64,000 nt of DNA. Origin: Sneathiella sedimenti. Its GTDB lineage: Bacteria > Pseudomonadota > Alphaproteobacteria > Sneathiellales > Sneathiellaceae. The notes under the pieces were generated by a model that saw only the letters and a list, made by a program, of their open reading frames with translations, made no database searches and was not told where the DNA came from. The stretch covers positions 1 to 64,000 of the forward strand of contig NZ_JAFLNC010000001.1 in assembly GCF_017313765.1 (NCBI RefSeq), given 5' to 3'. The position numbers and the translations under genes are program-made. Shown one piece after another: positions 1-11,792 of this stretch. Positions within the stretch are counted from its first letter, which is position 1. Each line of letters begins with the position of its first letter.

Positions 1-529
1 TCAAGATACCCGTTGCAACAAAAAGTCGTCATTCAACAACCCCGCCGCCCAGGCATCCCTTCTCATAATATCCACAATGTCAAAAAACAAACCGCCCAAA
101 ATCAAAAATTCCGGACAAAAAAACCAACCAGACAAATCTAATCCAAAAGGCCTAAAACCAAACCCCTAAACCAGACCCGCCCCGTCGGCGTGACGCGGTT
201 TATAGGACCATCATCCAATCACGTCAACGACTAATTTGAATCTTTTTTGACAGGCCATGTTTATGCCGCAAACTTCCCCTACAAACTGCTATTCCTGAGT
301 AAGCGGGATTGTGTTTCCAAGCCTCTGTCGACGACAAAAAATGACGGGCGCCGAAAAGCGACAGACCCAAATGATTGAATCGCCCCGGCCCGTACTGGAA
401 AACCGGCGTTTGAATAACTTAAGGAAAAATTGAGGAATACTTGACAAAATTGCACTCTGAAAGCATCTTTTGTCGCGATATTATGGTTAACGCTTTTTAA
501 TCAACACATTACAGCGGGTGGTTTGACGA
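1..529. other. Intergenic region upstream of M23 peptidase
   Basis: I see no convincing gene here. Bases about 60–180 are strongly strand-asymmetric: the plus strand is rich in A and C with few G or T. A short minus-strand reading frame ends at base 1 but has no credible start. A TTGACA hexamer at 441–446 has only a poor -10 partner near 464, so I do not call a promoter. Two TTAA boxes at 487–490 and 497–500 are separated by 6 bases, one short of the CtrA spacing. Confidence 0.5.
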
Positions 530-1984
530 GTGCTGAATAAAATGAAATCTAGCGCCCTCTCGGGCCCAGTCGGTAAATCCTTGCTGATACCTGTATTAAC
601 AATGATTGCCGGTGGCGCGGCAGGCGCATTGCTGGTCACCACCTTAATAACGGATCCGGACAACGGCCCGGTCCAAGAGATGAATACCGCGCAAATGCAG
701 GAAACGACGGCGACAGACGATACCGTCGTCGCGGCGGCGCCCCCAACAGAGACAGAAGAAGCGGTAACAACGGAAATTCTCGAGAAGGAAGCCGATGTGG
801 CCGTTGCAGCCTATGTGGCCCCTGCTGCACAAAATCTGAATGAGTTAACAAAGACAGTCTCTGTCAGTAAGGGTGATACGCTGATGAAGGTCCTGACCCG
901 TGCCGGGGCTGACCGCACGGAAAGCTATGAGGCCATTACAGCGCTTAACGAGATATTTGATCCGCGGAGCCTGAAGATTGGGCAAGATATAACGCTCTAT
1001 TTCGGCATAGATGAAGCCCGGGAAAGCGACGATACCGCACCAAGCCTTATCCGTGTCTCCCTCAATGAAGATGTCGACCGGCAACTGGCAGCGGTACGCA
1101 CTCCGGGGGAAGGCTTCACAGCCCAGGAAACAATTCTGGAGCTGGACAGGAAAATGGTTAGAGCAGGCGGCATTATCCAAAGCTCGCTTTTTCTATCTGC
1201 AGCGCAGGCCGGCATTCCGACAAAAACCATCGTCGACCTGATCCGGATATTCAGCTATGACGTCGACTTCCAGCGCGAAATCCAGCCAGGTGACAGCTTT
1301 GAAGTCTATTTCGAGCGTTTCGCCGACGAAAGTGGCAATATCCTGAAAGAGGGATCCATCCTCTGGGCTTCCATGACCCTCAGCGGCAAGGAATTCTCCG
1401 TGTATCGCTACAAGACGGATGATGACGGCTTTACCGATTACTATGATGAAAAAGGCCGGAGCGTCAAAAAGACATTGATGCGTACGCCGATTGATGGGGC
1501 TCGCCTTACCTCGGGATTTGGAAAACGCAAACATCCGACGCTTGGCTATACCAAGATGCATCGCGGTGTCGATTTTGGCGCCCGGAGCGGTACGCCGATC
1601 ATGGCGGCCGGTAACGGGACTGTCGAATTTGCGGCACGCAATGGCGGTTATGGCAATTATGTCCGCATCCGCCACAACAATGAATTCAAGACCGCCTACG
1701 CCCATATGCGGAAGTTCGCCAAGGGCATTCGCAAGGGTGCCCGTGTAAAGCAGGGACAGATTATCGGATATGTGGGCTCAACCGGCCGCTCCACCGGCCC
1801 TCACCTGCATTACGAAGTGCATAAAGGCGGTCGGCAGATCAATCCGCTATCTGTCAAACTGCCCGCGGGTCGTAAACTTGATGGAAAAATGCTGGCTGCG
1901 TTCAAAAGCCATTCGGATCAGATCCGGCAGGAAATTGCCAGTGTCGAGCTGGAAACTCAGCTAGCGAGCGCCAAGACCGACTAA
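530..1984 (+). CDS. M23-family murein endopeptidase with LysM-like domain
   Basis: This is a membrane-anchored or exported zinc peptidase predicted to cut peptidoglycan cross-links in the periplasm. A hydrophobic segment spans about residues 17–40, followed by an Ala/Thr/Glu-rich linker. A LysM-like stretch lies near 108–158 and a lysostaphin-type domain follows from about 325. The zinc ligands are visible as MHRGVDFG (His and Asp) and GPHLHYE (HxH), so the enzyme looks active. Length (484 residues) fits the OapA/MepM-like class. The start is a GTG; an in-frame ATG four codons later (542) is an alternative, and neither has a strong ribosome site. The gene converges on clpB and shares a terminator with it. 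Confidence 0.9.
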   Translation: MLNKMKSSALSGPVGKSLLIPVLTMIAGGAAGALLVTTLITDPDNGPVQEMNTAQMQETTATDDTVVAAAPPTETEEAVTTEILEKEADVAVAAYVAPAAQNLNELTKTVSVSKGDTLMKVLTRAGADRTESYEAITALNEIFDPRSLKIGQDITLYFGIDEARESDDTAPSLIRVSLNEDVDRQLAAVRTPGEGFTAQETILELDRKMVRAGGIIQSSLFLSAAQAGIPTKTIVDLIRIFSYDVDFQREIQPGDSFEVYFERFADESGNILKEGSILWASMTLSGKEFSVYRYKTDDDGFTDYYDEKGRSVKKTLMRTPIDGARLTSGFGKRKHPTLGYTKMHRGVDFGARSGTPIMAAGNGTVEFAARNGGYGNYVRIRHNNEFKTAYAHMRKFAKGIRKGARVKQGQIIGYVGSTGRSTGPHLHYEVHKGGRQINPLSVKLPAGRKLDGKMLAAFKSHSDQIRQEIASVELETQLASAKTD

Positions 1985-2008
1985 TCTGTCATTTAGTCTA
2001 AAGTAAAA

Positions 2009-2044
2009 AAAAGCGGCTGCCACATGGCAAGCCGCTTTTTTCTT
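2009..2044. terminator. Bidirectional rho-independent terminator
   Basis: A GC-rich hairpin (arms AGCGGCT…GCC and GGC…AGCCGCT, one bulged base) is flanked by A's on the left and T's on the right. It can therefore terminate both the M23 peptidase and the convergent clpB transcript. Confidence 0.85.
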
Positions 2045-2061
2045 GTCAATGGCTGAACGGT

Positions 2062-4650
<2,589 letters not shown>

Positions 4651-4750
4651 GCTCGTCCTCGACACATAGACCGTTGTTTCCTTGCGCAGCTCCTTATGAT
4701 CCCTGAGAGGCAATCATATTGCAAGCCCGCCAACGGCTTCACTACTGATT

Positions 4751-4781
4751 TATATGTGGGCGGCCAAGGGGTGATTTCAAG
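4751..4781 (-). promoter_or_regulatory. Candidate heat-shock (sigma-32) promoter of clpB
   Basis: Read on the minus strand, CTTGAAA (4775–4781), a 14-base spacer and CCCACATATA (4751–4760) match the sigma-32 -35 consensus exactly. The -10 consensus CCCCATnTA is matched with one extra base. It lies about 100 bp before the clpB start, which is a known heat-shock gene. Confidence 0.6.
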
Positions 4782-4826
4782 CGCATGTTAAAGGCCATCT
4801 GATCCGCATCGCCGCTCAGGAAATGC

Positions 4827-4858
4827 AAAAGGGGAGACCGGTAGCGGCCTCCCCCGTT
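4827..4858 (-). terminator. Terminator after the DUF4167 gene
   Basis: A 10-bp stem with one mismatch (GGGGGAGGCCG / CGGTCTCCCC, loop CTAC) is followed on the minus strand by CTTTT. It separates DUF4167 from clpB. Confidence 0.65.
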
Positions 4859-4899
4859 TCAATTGATCAGCAGAAATTTCCTGAATTCTGGAAATCGTC

Positions 4900-5538
4900 T
4901 TATTCGGTTGTGTTAACTTCTTCCGCGTCTTTTTCACTGACATTCCGGCTGGATGTCCGGCGACGGAGTGTCCGAGTCCGGCTCACCTTGCGTTTCGGCT
5001 TTTCCGTATCGGCCTGCTCACCTTCCGAACTCTCTGAAGCTGCCGAGGAGTCTTTCTCGGGGTCAATGTCAAGAGCCGGTTGTTCTGCAGTGCTCAATTC
5101 AACAACGACCGGATCACTCTGAGCGCCATCGAGTTCGCCATTTTCGGACGCCTGCTCTTCATTGTGACGGCTTCCTGACTTGCGCGATACTGTGGCGGTA
5201 TTTTCTTCTTCAGACGAAGCGGAAGGATTGTCGGAATTCTCAGAAGGCTGCTTTTCTTTCGGTGGAACCGTGTTTGCAGCGATTATCCTGAAATAATGCT
5301 CAGCATGCTGAAAGTAATTCTCGGCGGCGACACGATCACCTGATGTCTGTGCATCGGTTCCAAGAGCCATGTATTTGTCGTAAACCTGATTAGCAGTACC
5401 CCGGATTTTTCCATCAGGACCATTGCTGTCATAATTACGATTACCGCCGTTCTGCCGACGATTATTACTTGACCCGGGTCGATTCCCGCCAGTGTTCGAC
5501 CGCCCACCACGAGGACGTCTGTTACTACTTACTCTCAT
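4900..5538 (-). CDS. DUF4167 domain protein, basic N-terminus
   Basis: The 212-residue protein has a highly basic Arg/Asn/Gly-rich N-terminus (about residues 1–40), then the conserved DUF4167 block near 45–90 (KIRGTANQVYDKYMALGTDA…AENYFQHAEHYFR). The remainder is an acidic, disordered C-terminus ending in a basic patch. This is a standard alphaproteobacterial family found between prmC and clpB; its function is not established. The basic tail and helical block suggest RNA or ribosome contact, which is inference. The ATG at 5538 has no obvious Shine-Dalgarno sequence. A 243-bp gap separates it from prmC, so it may have its own promoter. Confidence 0.88.
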   Translation of the reverse strand: MRVSSNRRPRGGRSNTGGNRPGSSNNRRQNGGNRNYDSNGPDGKIRGTANQVYDKYMALGTDAQTSGDRVAAENYFQHAEHYFRIIAANTVPPKEKQPSENSDNPSASSEEENTATVSRKSGSRHNEEQASENGELDGAQSDPVVVELSTAEQPALDIDPEKDSSAASESSEGEQADTEKPKRKVSRTRTLRRRTSSRNVSEKDAEEVNTTE

Positions 5539-5781
5539 AATTGCAATGGTTCCGCCAATCTAGAGTTTAAAATTTCACTTTAGTGTAAATTTATTCAATT
5601 CGGGCACCTGCAAAACTCACTCGCGCGCCGCCAAGATGTCCATTTTCTGGAAGCTCAGGCCTGAATTTGAATTAAATAGCGATCATGGACCTTAAGATCA
5701 GGTCTTGTTTTTCACGTATGATCTTTAGAAAGCCTACAATCTGTTCGCGCAATAATCCAACCTTTTTTTTAAAAAAGCACG

Positions 5782-6636
5782 CTAATCAAGAAGAAAAGCC
5801 GATACACATCGCTCAATAGCCGCAATATCCTTGTGATATTCAGGTTGTGAAAGACCGGCTTCCTCCATCATTTTCCCGACATCTGCCGCCTGGTCAAAGC
5901 CGACTTCAAACATCAGTTGACCGCCAGGACGCAAAATATTTCGAATGTTTGCGAGAATGGCGCGGTAGCAATCAAGCCCATCCACCCCACCATCCAATGC
6001 AAGATGAGGCTCGAAGTCACGCACCTCCGGTTGAAGCTCCGCTATATCCGCAGACGGGATATAGGGTGGATTACTAACCACAAGATCGAATTTTTCTCCA
6101 AGATCGACATCCCAACTGGAACGACGGAACTCGGTCCGGGTCTCCATGCCTAACCTATGGGCATTCTTCCGGGCGACAGAAAGGGCGGCTTCGCTGAAAT
6201 CTATCCCGACACCTGTCGCCGCAGGTATTTCGCTTAATATCGTGAGGAGCAGGCAGCCACTACCAGTCCCAAGATCGAGCACACGCTGCGGATTAAAACC
6301 CTGCGATTTTGCAGAAACTATCGCCTCAATAAGGGTTTCACTATCAGGTCGCGGGTCGAGAACATCTCCGGTTACCAGGAAGTCAAGGCTCCAGAATTCC
6401 CGATGGCCCGTCAAATGAGAGAGCGGTTCCCGGGCTGCACGCCGGGCAACAAGCTCCTGGTACTTTTGGTATTCATTATCTGTCAGTATACGGTCTGGTT
6501 CCCGATGAAGGTAACCCACATCTTCCCCCAGGACATTGGCGAGAAGCAATGCCGCGTCCCGTTTTGCATCCCCCACGTCTGCCTGCTTCAAAATCTCACC
6601 GGCTGCCAAGACCGCCGATCGCAGGGACGCTTTCAT
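5782..6636 (-). CDS. prmC: Peptide chain release factor N5-glutamine methyltransferase
   Basis: PrmC methylates the Gln of the GGQ motif in release factors, using S-adenosylmethionine. The protein shows the N-terminal helical domain, the SAM-binding VLDLGTGSGCLLL and the diagnostic NPPYIP catalytic motif. The ATG chosen lies four bases after the prfA stop and gives 284 residues. A TTG seven codons upstream would overlap prfA and looks less likely. It is directly downstream of its substrate gene prfA in the same operon. Confidence 0.94.
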   Translation of the reverse strand: MKASLRSAVLAAGEILKQADVGDAKRDAALLLANVLGEDVGYLHREPDRILTDNEYQKYQELVARRAAREPLSHLTGHREFWSLDFLVTGDVLDPRPDSETLIEAIVSAKSQGFNPQRVLDLGTGSGCLLLTILSEIPAATGVGIDFSEAALSVARKNAHRLGMETRTEFRRSSWDVDLGEKFDLVVSNPPYIPSADIAELQPEVRDFEPHLALDGGVDGLDCYRAILANIRNILRPGGQLMFEVGFDQAADVGKMMEEAGLSQPEYHKDIAAIERCVSAFLLD

Positions 6637-6640
6637 CGGA

Positions 6641-7729
6641 TTAATTGCTGCCTTCAATCTCAGCTAACAGCGCCGCCTGATCTTCTGAGATCAACGCTTC
6701 AATAATTTCATCCAGGGCTTCGCCCGTCAGCACCTTATCAAGCTTATAGAGCGTGAGGTTGATCCGGTGATCCGTCACGCGCCCTTGCGGGAAGTTGTAA
6801 GTCCGGATGCGTTCCGACCGGTCTCCTGAGCCAACCTGACCCTTTCTTTCCGCCGAGCGTTCAGCCGCTAGTGCCGCGCGTTCCGCCTCATAAATGCGTG
6901 ACCGCAGCACGCTCATCGCTTTTGCCTTGTTCTTGTGCTGGGACTTTTCGTCCTGCTGCTGAACAACAATGCCGGTCGGAAGATGGGTAATCCGCACGGC
7001 CGAGTCCGTCGTGTTTACCGACTGACCGCCGGGGCCGGACGCCCGGAAGATATCAACACGGATATCGCTCTCGGCAATTTGTACGTCGACTTCCTCCGCC
7101 TCCGGCAGAACCGCCACGGTCGCGGCAGAAGTATGTATCCGCCCGCCGGTTTCCGTTTCGGGTACACGTTGCACCCGATGCACACCGGATTCAAACTTGA
7201 GATTGGCGAAAACGTTCCGTCCGGTCACCTTGACAATCACTTCCTTGATCCCGCCGAGATCGGATTCGGAAAGCGACATGGTTTCACATTTCCAGCCTTC
7301 CCCTTCCGCATAGCGTTGATACATCCGGTAAAGGTCGCCGGCAAAAAGCGCTGCCTCTTCCCCGCCGGTGCCGGCCCGAATTTCCAGGATTGCGTTTTTC
7401 TCGTCAGCGTCGTCTTTAGGCAGTAACTGCAACTTGATGGAATGTTCCAGGTCGGGAAGACGGGCTTGAAGCTCCTCGATCTCGAGCTCAGCCATCTCCT
7501 TCATTTCCGCGTCCGTATCCTCGCTGTCGAGCATTTCCTCCAGCTCGCTCAGCTCGGTGCGGGTCGCCTGATATTTCCCGATTGCCTCAACAAGCGGCTT
7601 AATCTCGGAATACTCACGGCTCATCCGCACGAAATCGTCCGGTGCTACCTCGCCCATTTCGCCGGACATGGCCGCTTCCAATTCCTCGGAACGCGCCTGG
7701 ATCATTTTGAGCTTATCTTGGGGGAGCAT
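6641..7729 (-). CDS. prfA: Peptide chain release factor 1
   Basis: RF1 recognises UAA and UAG stop codons and triggers peptide release on the ribosome. The GGQ motif is present in [15 protein letters not shown], and the codon-recognition PxT motif appears as PET in [14 protein letters not shown]. The 362-residue length is standard. AGGTCAGGA precedes the ATG. It starts 9 bases upstream of the hisS stop region in a tight hisS-prfA-prmC operon. Confidence 0.97.
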   Translation of the reverse strand: MLPQDKLKMIQARSEELEAAMSGEMGEVAPDDFVRMSREYSEIKPLVEAIGKYQATRTELSELEEMLDSEDTDAEMKEMAELEIEELQARLPDLEHSIKLQLLPKDDADEKNAILEIRAGTGGEEAALFAGDLYRMYQRYAEGEGWKCETMSLSESDLGGIKEVIVKVTGRNVFANLKFESGVHRVQRVPETETGGRIHTSAATVAVLPEAEEVDVQIAESDIRVDIFRASGPGGQSVNTTDSAVRITHLPTGIVVQQQDEKSQHKNKAKAMSVLRSRIYEAERAALAAERSAERKGQVGSGDRSERIRTYNFPQGRVTDHRINLTLYKLDKVLTGEALDEIIEALISEDQAALLAEIEGSN

Positions 7730-7738
7730 TTCCTGACC

Positions 7739-8983
7739 TTAACCGAGAGCGCCAAGCGCTGCTGAAATATCCGACAGAGGGACTTCGCTCTGCTCCCCCT
7801 GATCGAGATCACGGAGTGTACATACATTGCGGGCCAACTCATCCTCACCTATAAGAACCGCCGCCCGGGCATTTAATTTGTTCGCACGCTTCATGCGTTT
7901 GCCAACATTGCCCTTGAAGGCCATTTCAATGCTCACCCCGTCTTGCCTCAGCTGATGCGCAAGTTTCGCCGCAACAGCTTCTGCGGCGTCCCCGACCGGT
8001 ACGATGGCCACGGGACGCTCTGCCGCCGGGGCATCATTCATCAGCATAGCAAGACGCTCGATCCCACCGGCCCAACCGATCCCCGGTGTTGGCTTGCCAC
8101 CCAATGTCTCAATCAGGCCGTCATAGCGACCACCAGCTATCACCGCCCCTTGTGCGCCAAGCGCTGTGGTCACAAATTCGAAGGCGGTATGGGTATAATA
8201 GTCAAGCCCGCGCACTAGGCGCCGGTTTAGCTCATATTTGATCCCAAGCAGGGTTAGTCCGTCGAGCACTTCCGCAAAGAAATCACTCGAATAGCTGTTG
8301 AGGTAATCGGTAAAGAGGGGCGCTTTTTCGACGAGGACGCGATCACCCTGGTCCTTGCTGTCAAGAATTCGCAGGGGATTTCGTTCCAGCCGCTCCAGAC
8401 TATCCTTTGACAGACTCGATTTATGATCGCTGAAATACTCGACAAGAGCAGCACGATAGGACTGACGGCTTTCCTGATCGCCAAGGGTGTTGATCTCAAG
8501 GGAACAGTTTTCCAGCACACCAAGAGCATTAAGGATAGAGGCCCCAAGGGCAATCACCTCAATATCCGCCTTTGCCTCCGCCGCGCCGATGCATTCAACA
8601 TCAATCTGGTGAAACTGCCGTTGGCGACCTTTCTGCGGGCGTTCATATCGGAACATCGGGCCGGCAGCGAACACCTTGAACGGTACGTTCTGCTGCAGCC
8701 CATTACTGATAAAGGCGCGGCAGATCCCTGCGGTATATTCTGGCCGCAGTGTCATGCTCTCCCCGCTCCGGCTTTCGAAGGAATACATTTCCTTCGAGAC
8801 CACATCGGAACTCTCGCCCATGGTCCGCGCGAAAACCTCCGTGAACTCGAAAATCGGAGTTGCCATCTCCGCATAGCCAAAACGCGCCGCCATTTCCCGC
8901 GCGGTTGCCTGAACATGGGCATGGCGCGCAAAATCCTCGGGCAACAGGTCATGGGTGCCGCGGACTGGCTGTGGTAGTGACAC
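7739..8983 (-). CDS. hisS: Histidyl-tRNA synthetase
   Basis: This class II synthetase charges tRNA-His. The sequence shows LPQPVRGTHDLLP at the N-terminus, RYERPQKGRQRQFHQ (motif 2), the histidine-specific LVRGLDYYT, and a C-terminal anticodon-binding domain. I chose the GTG at 8983 because GGAG sits nine bases upstream and the protein then begins at the conserved core with 414 residues. Longer in-frame starts would add an unlikely 23-residue extension into the ispG intergenic region and overlap ispG. Confidence 0.96.
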   Translation of the reverse strand: MSLPQPVRGTHDLLPEDFARHAHVQATAREMAARFGYAEMATPIFEFTEVFARTMGESSDVVSKEMYSFESRSGESMTLRPEYTAGICRAFISNGLQQNVPFKVFAAGPMFRYERPQKGRQRQFHQIDVECIGAAEAKADIEVIALGASILNALGVLENCSLEINTLGDQESRQSYRAALVEYFSDHKSSLSKDSLERLERNPLRILDSKDQGDRVLVEKAPLFTDYLNSYSSDFFAEVLDGLTLLGIKYELNRRLVRGLDYYTHTAFEFVTTALGAQGAVIAGGRYDGLIETLGGKPTPGIGWAGGIERLAMLMNDAPAAERPVAIVPVGDAAEAVAAKLAHQLRQDGVSIEMAFKGNVGKRMKRANKLNARAAVLIGEDELARNVCTLRDLDQGEQSEVPLSDISAALGALG

Positions 8984-9020
8984 GTCTTTTCTCCGTCTAG
9001 TAAAAACTTCTAAGGTGGGA

Positions 9021-10166
9021 TCAGGCGATGCGCTTGGCGGCAGGGGCCTCATTCATTTCGCCGTCTGCGTTCAGGGCTTCCAGTTCAGCGGCCTTTTCCT
9101 CGACCAACCCGACAATATGATCCACCATATCTCCGGTTGCTACCTTATGATCCGTAACACCGCTCAAGTAAACCATGTGATTATCTTTGCCGCCGCCCGT
9201 AAGTCCGATGTCCGTTTCCCGCGCCTCACCGGGACCGTTGACAACACATCCAATGATCGAGAGGGTGAGAGGTGTCTGGATATGGGCGAGACGCTCTTCC
9301 AGCATTTCAACCGTCTTGATCACGGGAAAGGCCTGCCGCGCGCAGGACGGGCAGGAAATGATCGTGACGCCGCGACGCCGCAGCCCCAGGCTTTTCAGGA
9401 TTTCGTAACCTGCCTTGATCTCCTCAACCGGGTCGGCAGAGAGGGAAACGCGGATTGTGTCGCCAATCCCCGACCAGAGAAGCATGCCAAGACCGATAGA
9501 AGATTTCACCGTGCCGGAGGACAATCCGCCAGCCTCTGTGATACCGAGATGAAGCGGATAGTCGCAGGCCTCAGCCAGTCCCTGATAGGCGGCGACAGAT
9601 AGGAAAACGTCAGACGCCTTCACGCTGATCTTGAAATTGAAGAAATCATTGTCTTCAAGAATTCTGGCGTGGTTCAGGGCAGACTCCACCATGGCTTCCG
9701 GACAAGGCTCGCCATATTTCTCGAGGAGATCCCGCTCTAGGCTCCCCGCATTGACCCCTATACGCATGGAGCAGTTATGATCTACAGCCGCCTTCACAAC
9801 ATCCCGCACGCGATCAGGGGAACCAATATTGCCGGGGTTGATCCGCAGGCAGGCTGCACCAGCTTCCGCAGCTTCGATACCGCGCTTATAATGAAAATGA
9901 ATGTCGGCGATGATGGGGACGCGTGTCTCCCGAATGATTTCCTTCAAGGCCTTCGTGCTTGCCTCATCAGGACAGGAAACCCGGACCATATCTGCGCCGG
10001 CTTCTTCCAGCGCCTGAATTTGCGCAATGGTTGCCTTGGCGTCGGACGTCAGGGTATTGGTCATCGATTGCACCGTAATCGGTGTATCGCCGCCAACCGG
10101 CACGTCGCCCACAAAAATCTGGCGCGATTTCCGGCGGATAATCTCTCGGTAAGGTCTGATGCTCAT
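9021..10166 (-). CDS. ispG: (E)-4-hydroxy-3-methylbut-2-enyl-diphosphate synthase
   Basis: IspG catalyses the penultimate step of the MEP isoprenoid pathway, reducing MEcPP to HMBPP with a [4Fe-4S] cluster. The TIM-barrel domain is followed by the cluster-binding domain with SCPSCARQ and [10 protein letters not shown]. At 381 residues it is full length. It shows that the host makes isoprenoids by the MEP route, which matters for interpreting the HMG-CoA-synthase-like gene near 55.4 kb. The downstream hisS begins 37 bp away. Confidence 0.97.
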   Translation of the reverse strand: MSIRPYREIIRRKSRQIFVGDVPVGGDTPITVQSMTNTLTSDAKATIAQIQALEEAGADMVRVSCPDEASTKALKEIIRETRVPIIADIHFHYKRGIEAAEAGAACLRINPGNIGSPDRVRDVVKAAVDHNCSMRIGVNAGSLERDLLEKYGEPCPEAMVESALNHARILEDNDFFNFKISVKASDVFLSVAAYQGLAEACDYPLHLGITEAGGLSSGTVKSSIGLGMLLWSGIGDTIRVSLSADPVEEIKAGYEILKSLGLRRRGVTIISCPSCARQAFPVIKTVEMLEERLAHIQTPLTLSIIGCVVNGPGEARETDIGLTGGGKDNHMVYLSGVTDHKVATGDMVDHIVGLVEEKAAELEALNADGEMNEAPAAKRIA

Positions 10167-10291
10167 GGGATCATACTTTTTAAAATTGGCGTCAAAAATG
10201 CCGCAGTCGCGAATTTCGCCTAAAATGGCTGCAAAACGCGGAAATTACAAGTGATACAATTGCTGGCCGTCTTTCAATCTGCATTACGCAG

Positions 10292-11710
10292 CTATTGAAA
10301 GCCGTTCTTTTCAATCAAACTCTCCGCAACGAGCGGAACTTCGCGTAAAATTGTCCCGGCACCGCCAAGGGGCCTGATCTCTTTGCCATCCACCCGAATT
10401 TCGAGACCGCCCGCATTTCCCGTTGTGAGAATAAGGCCCGGTGCATTTGGTGCCATATAGACATCACCCGGTTTTAGAACCCTGGAAAGAACCGGCTTCT
10501 CGTTCGTCGCCTTGACTTCAATCCAGCTCTCCTCCGTTGCGCGAACAACTATCCGGGCATCCGTATTTTCAACGCCAAAGGTCCGCGGCAACGGATTATC
10601 TGGCGTTTCACCGGTCTCTAGCTTCGACGCCGCAGCCAAATCGAGCGTATCCTGCGGATAAACCGACGGAGTTTCCGTTTCCTGCTGCGGCGCTTCCGGC
10701 GTCACTGTCACCGTCGGATCCTCAGTTACATCTGCCACCGCTGAGCTCTGCGTTTCGCTGGAGACAGGCGCTTGCGACGTGTCCGCAACAGGTTCTGAAG
10801 CCGTCACATTCATTAATGCCGCTGAGCTGTCTGTCGCCACGGTTTCTGACGCGGCACTAGCGGAAGAGGGTTCGCTTTCCGTCCCGGACACCGTGCCAGT
10901 TGAGGCATCATTTGAAAGTCCCGTTTCTACGTTTGCTGCCGTCTCCGTGACTTCAAGATTCTCAGATGCACTTTCTACAGACAAAGTTTCGTCCTGATCG
11001 CGGGCGGGATCACCTTCAGTCACGGAAACAGGATTGTTCCCGGCGCTGACTTCAGGCGCAACTAACGGGGCGGCGATCGGAATTTCCGATTTATTTTGGG
11101 GAGCACCATCAAGACTTGCGGTATCTACCGCGTTTTCAGACGGGGTTTCATCAAGATCGCGAATTTTGCTCGCCAGATGTTCGGGCAATTCCGCAACTCG
11201 TTCAAAGTCCAGACTTTCGCTCTCCTGATAAAGAAACCAACCGGCCAGCAGGATGAGAGTAACCACGAATGTCCCAAGCAAGATGCCTGCACCCGGTATA
11301 CGTCCGCCGGATGAAGGTTCCGGAAAGGCAAGCGACGGGACATGCAATCCACCGCCCTCCTCATGCTTGTAGAGCTCGACAATCGCTACCGCGTCTAGAT
11401 CCAGCAAATTCGCGTAAGAGCGTAAAAATCCGGTTACAAACGTCTGTCCGGGCAGGCTGCTGAATTCGCCCTCCTCCAGAGCATGAACCTGACTTGCCCG
11501 AAGACGCAGAATATCCGCAACCTGATGGAGGGAAAGGCCTTTCTCTTCCCGCGCCGCACGCAGCTGGGCACCAACTGTAGGGGAGCCTTCTTCCACCGGT
11601 TCAATTTTCTCTTCGGGGGTCTTTAACAAAAGCCTGCTTTCCTTGGACGCATTTCTGCTGAACAGGTTAGGCTGCCTTACGACATCTCTTCGGTTGCTGT
11701 CTCTCGCCAT
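10292..11710 (-). CDS. RodZ-like helix-turn-helix membrane protein
   Basis: The 472-residue protein has a cytoplasmic HTH_25-type domain (about residues 45–115; VGAQLRAAREEKGLSLHQVA), one transmembrane helix (about 140–162), a long Ser/Thr/Glu/Ala-rich periplasmic linker and a C-terminal DUF4115 domain (about 370–450). That order matches RodZ, which couples MreB filaments to the cell-wall elongation machinery. It lies upstream of ispG, as commonly seen. The linker is low-complexity and much longer than in E. coli RodZ. No strong ribosome site is visible at the ATG. Confidence 0.85.
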   Translation of the reverse strand: MARDSNRRDVVRQPNLFSRNASKESRLLLKTPEEKIEPVEEGSPTVGAQLRAAREEKGLSLHQVADILRLRASQVHALEEGEFSSLPGQTFVTGFLRSYANLLDLDAVAIVELYKHEEGGGLHVPSLAFPEPSSGGRIPGAGILLGTFVVTLILLAGWFLYQESESLDFERVAELPEHLASKIRDLDETPSENAVDTASLDGAPQNKSEIPIAAPLVAPEVSAGNNPVSVTEGDPARDQDETLSVESASENLEVTETAANVETGLSNDASTGTVSGTESEPSSASAASETVATDSSAALMNVTASEPVADTSQAPVSSETQSSAVADVTEDPTVTVTPEAPQQETETPSVYPQDTLDLAAASKLETGETPDNPLPRTFGVENTDARIVVRATEESWIEVKATNEKPVLSRVLKPGDVYMAPNAPGLILTTGNAGGLEIRVDGKEIRPLGGAGTILREVPLVAESLIEKNGFQ

Positions 11711-11792
11711 AATGGAACGCCAAATTACCGTTAATTAACTCGTCTCAACAGCTTACTCGCCATTATCGGCGAAAATAAGGAAAGCACAAACT

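Noticed and set aside
1-165. Short minus-strand reading frame ending at base 1
   Set aside because: It is about 50 codons, has no credible start or ribosome site, and lies in low-complexity GT-rich sequence on that strand.
441-469. TTGACA-based promoter before the M23 peptidase
   Set aside because: The hexamer at 17-base spacing (CATCTT) is a poor -10 box.
487-500. CtrA-like TTAA pair upstream of the M23 peptidase
   Set aside because: The spacing is 6 bases, whereas the CtrA site needs 7, and no second half-site supports it.
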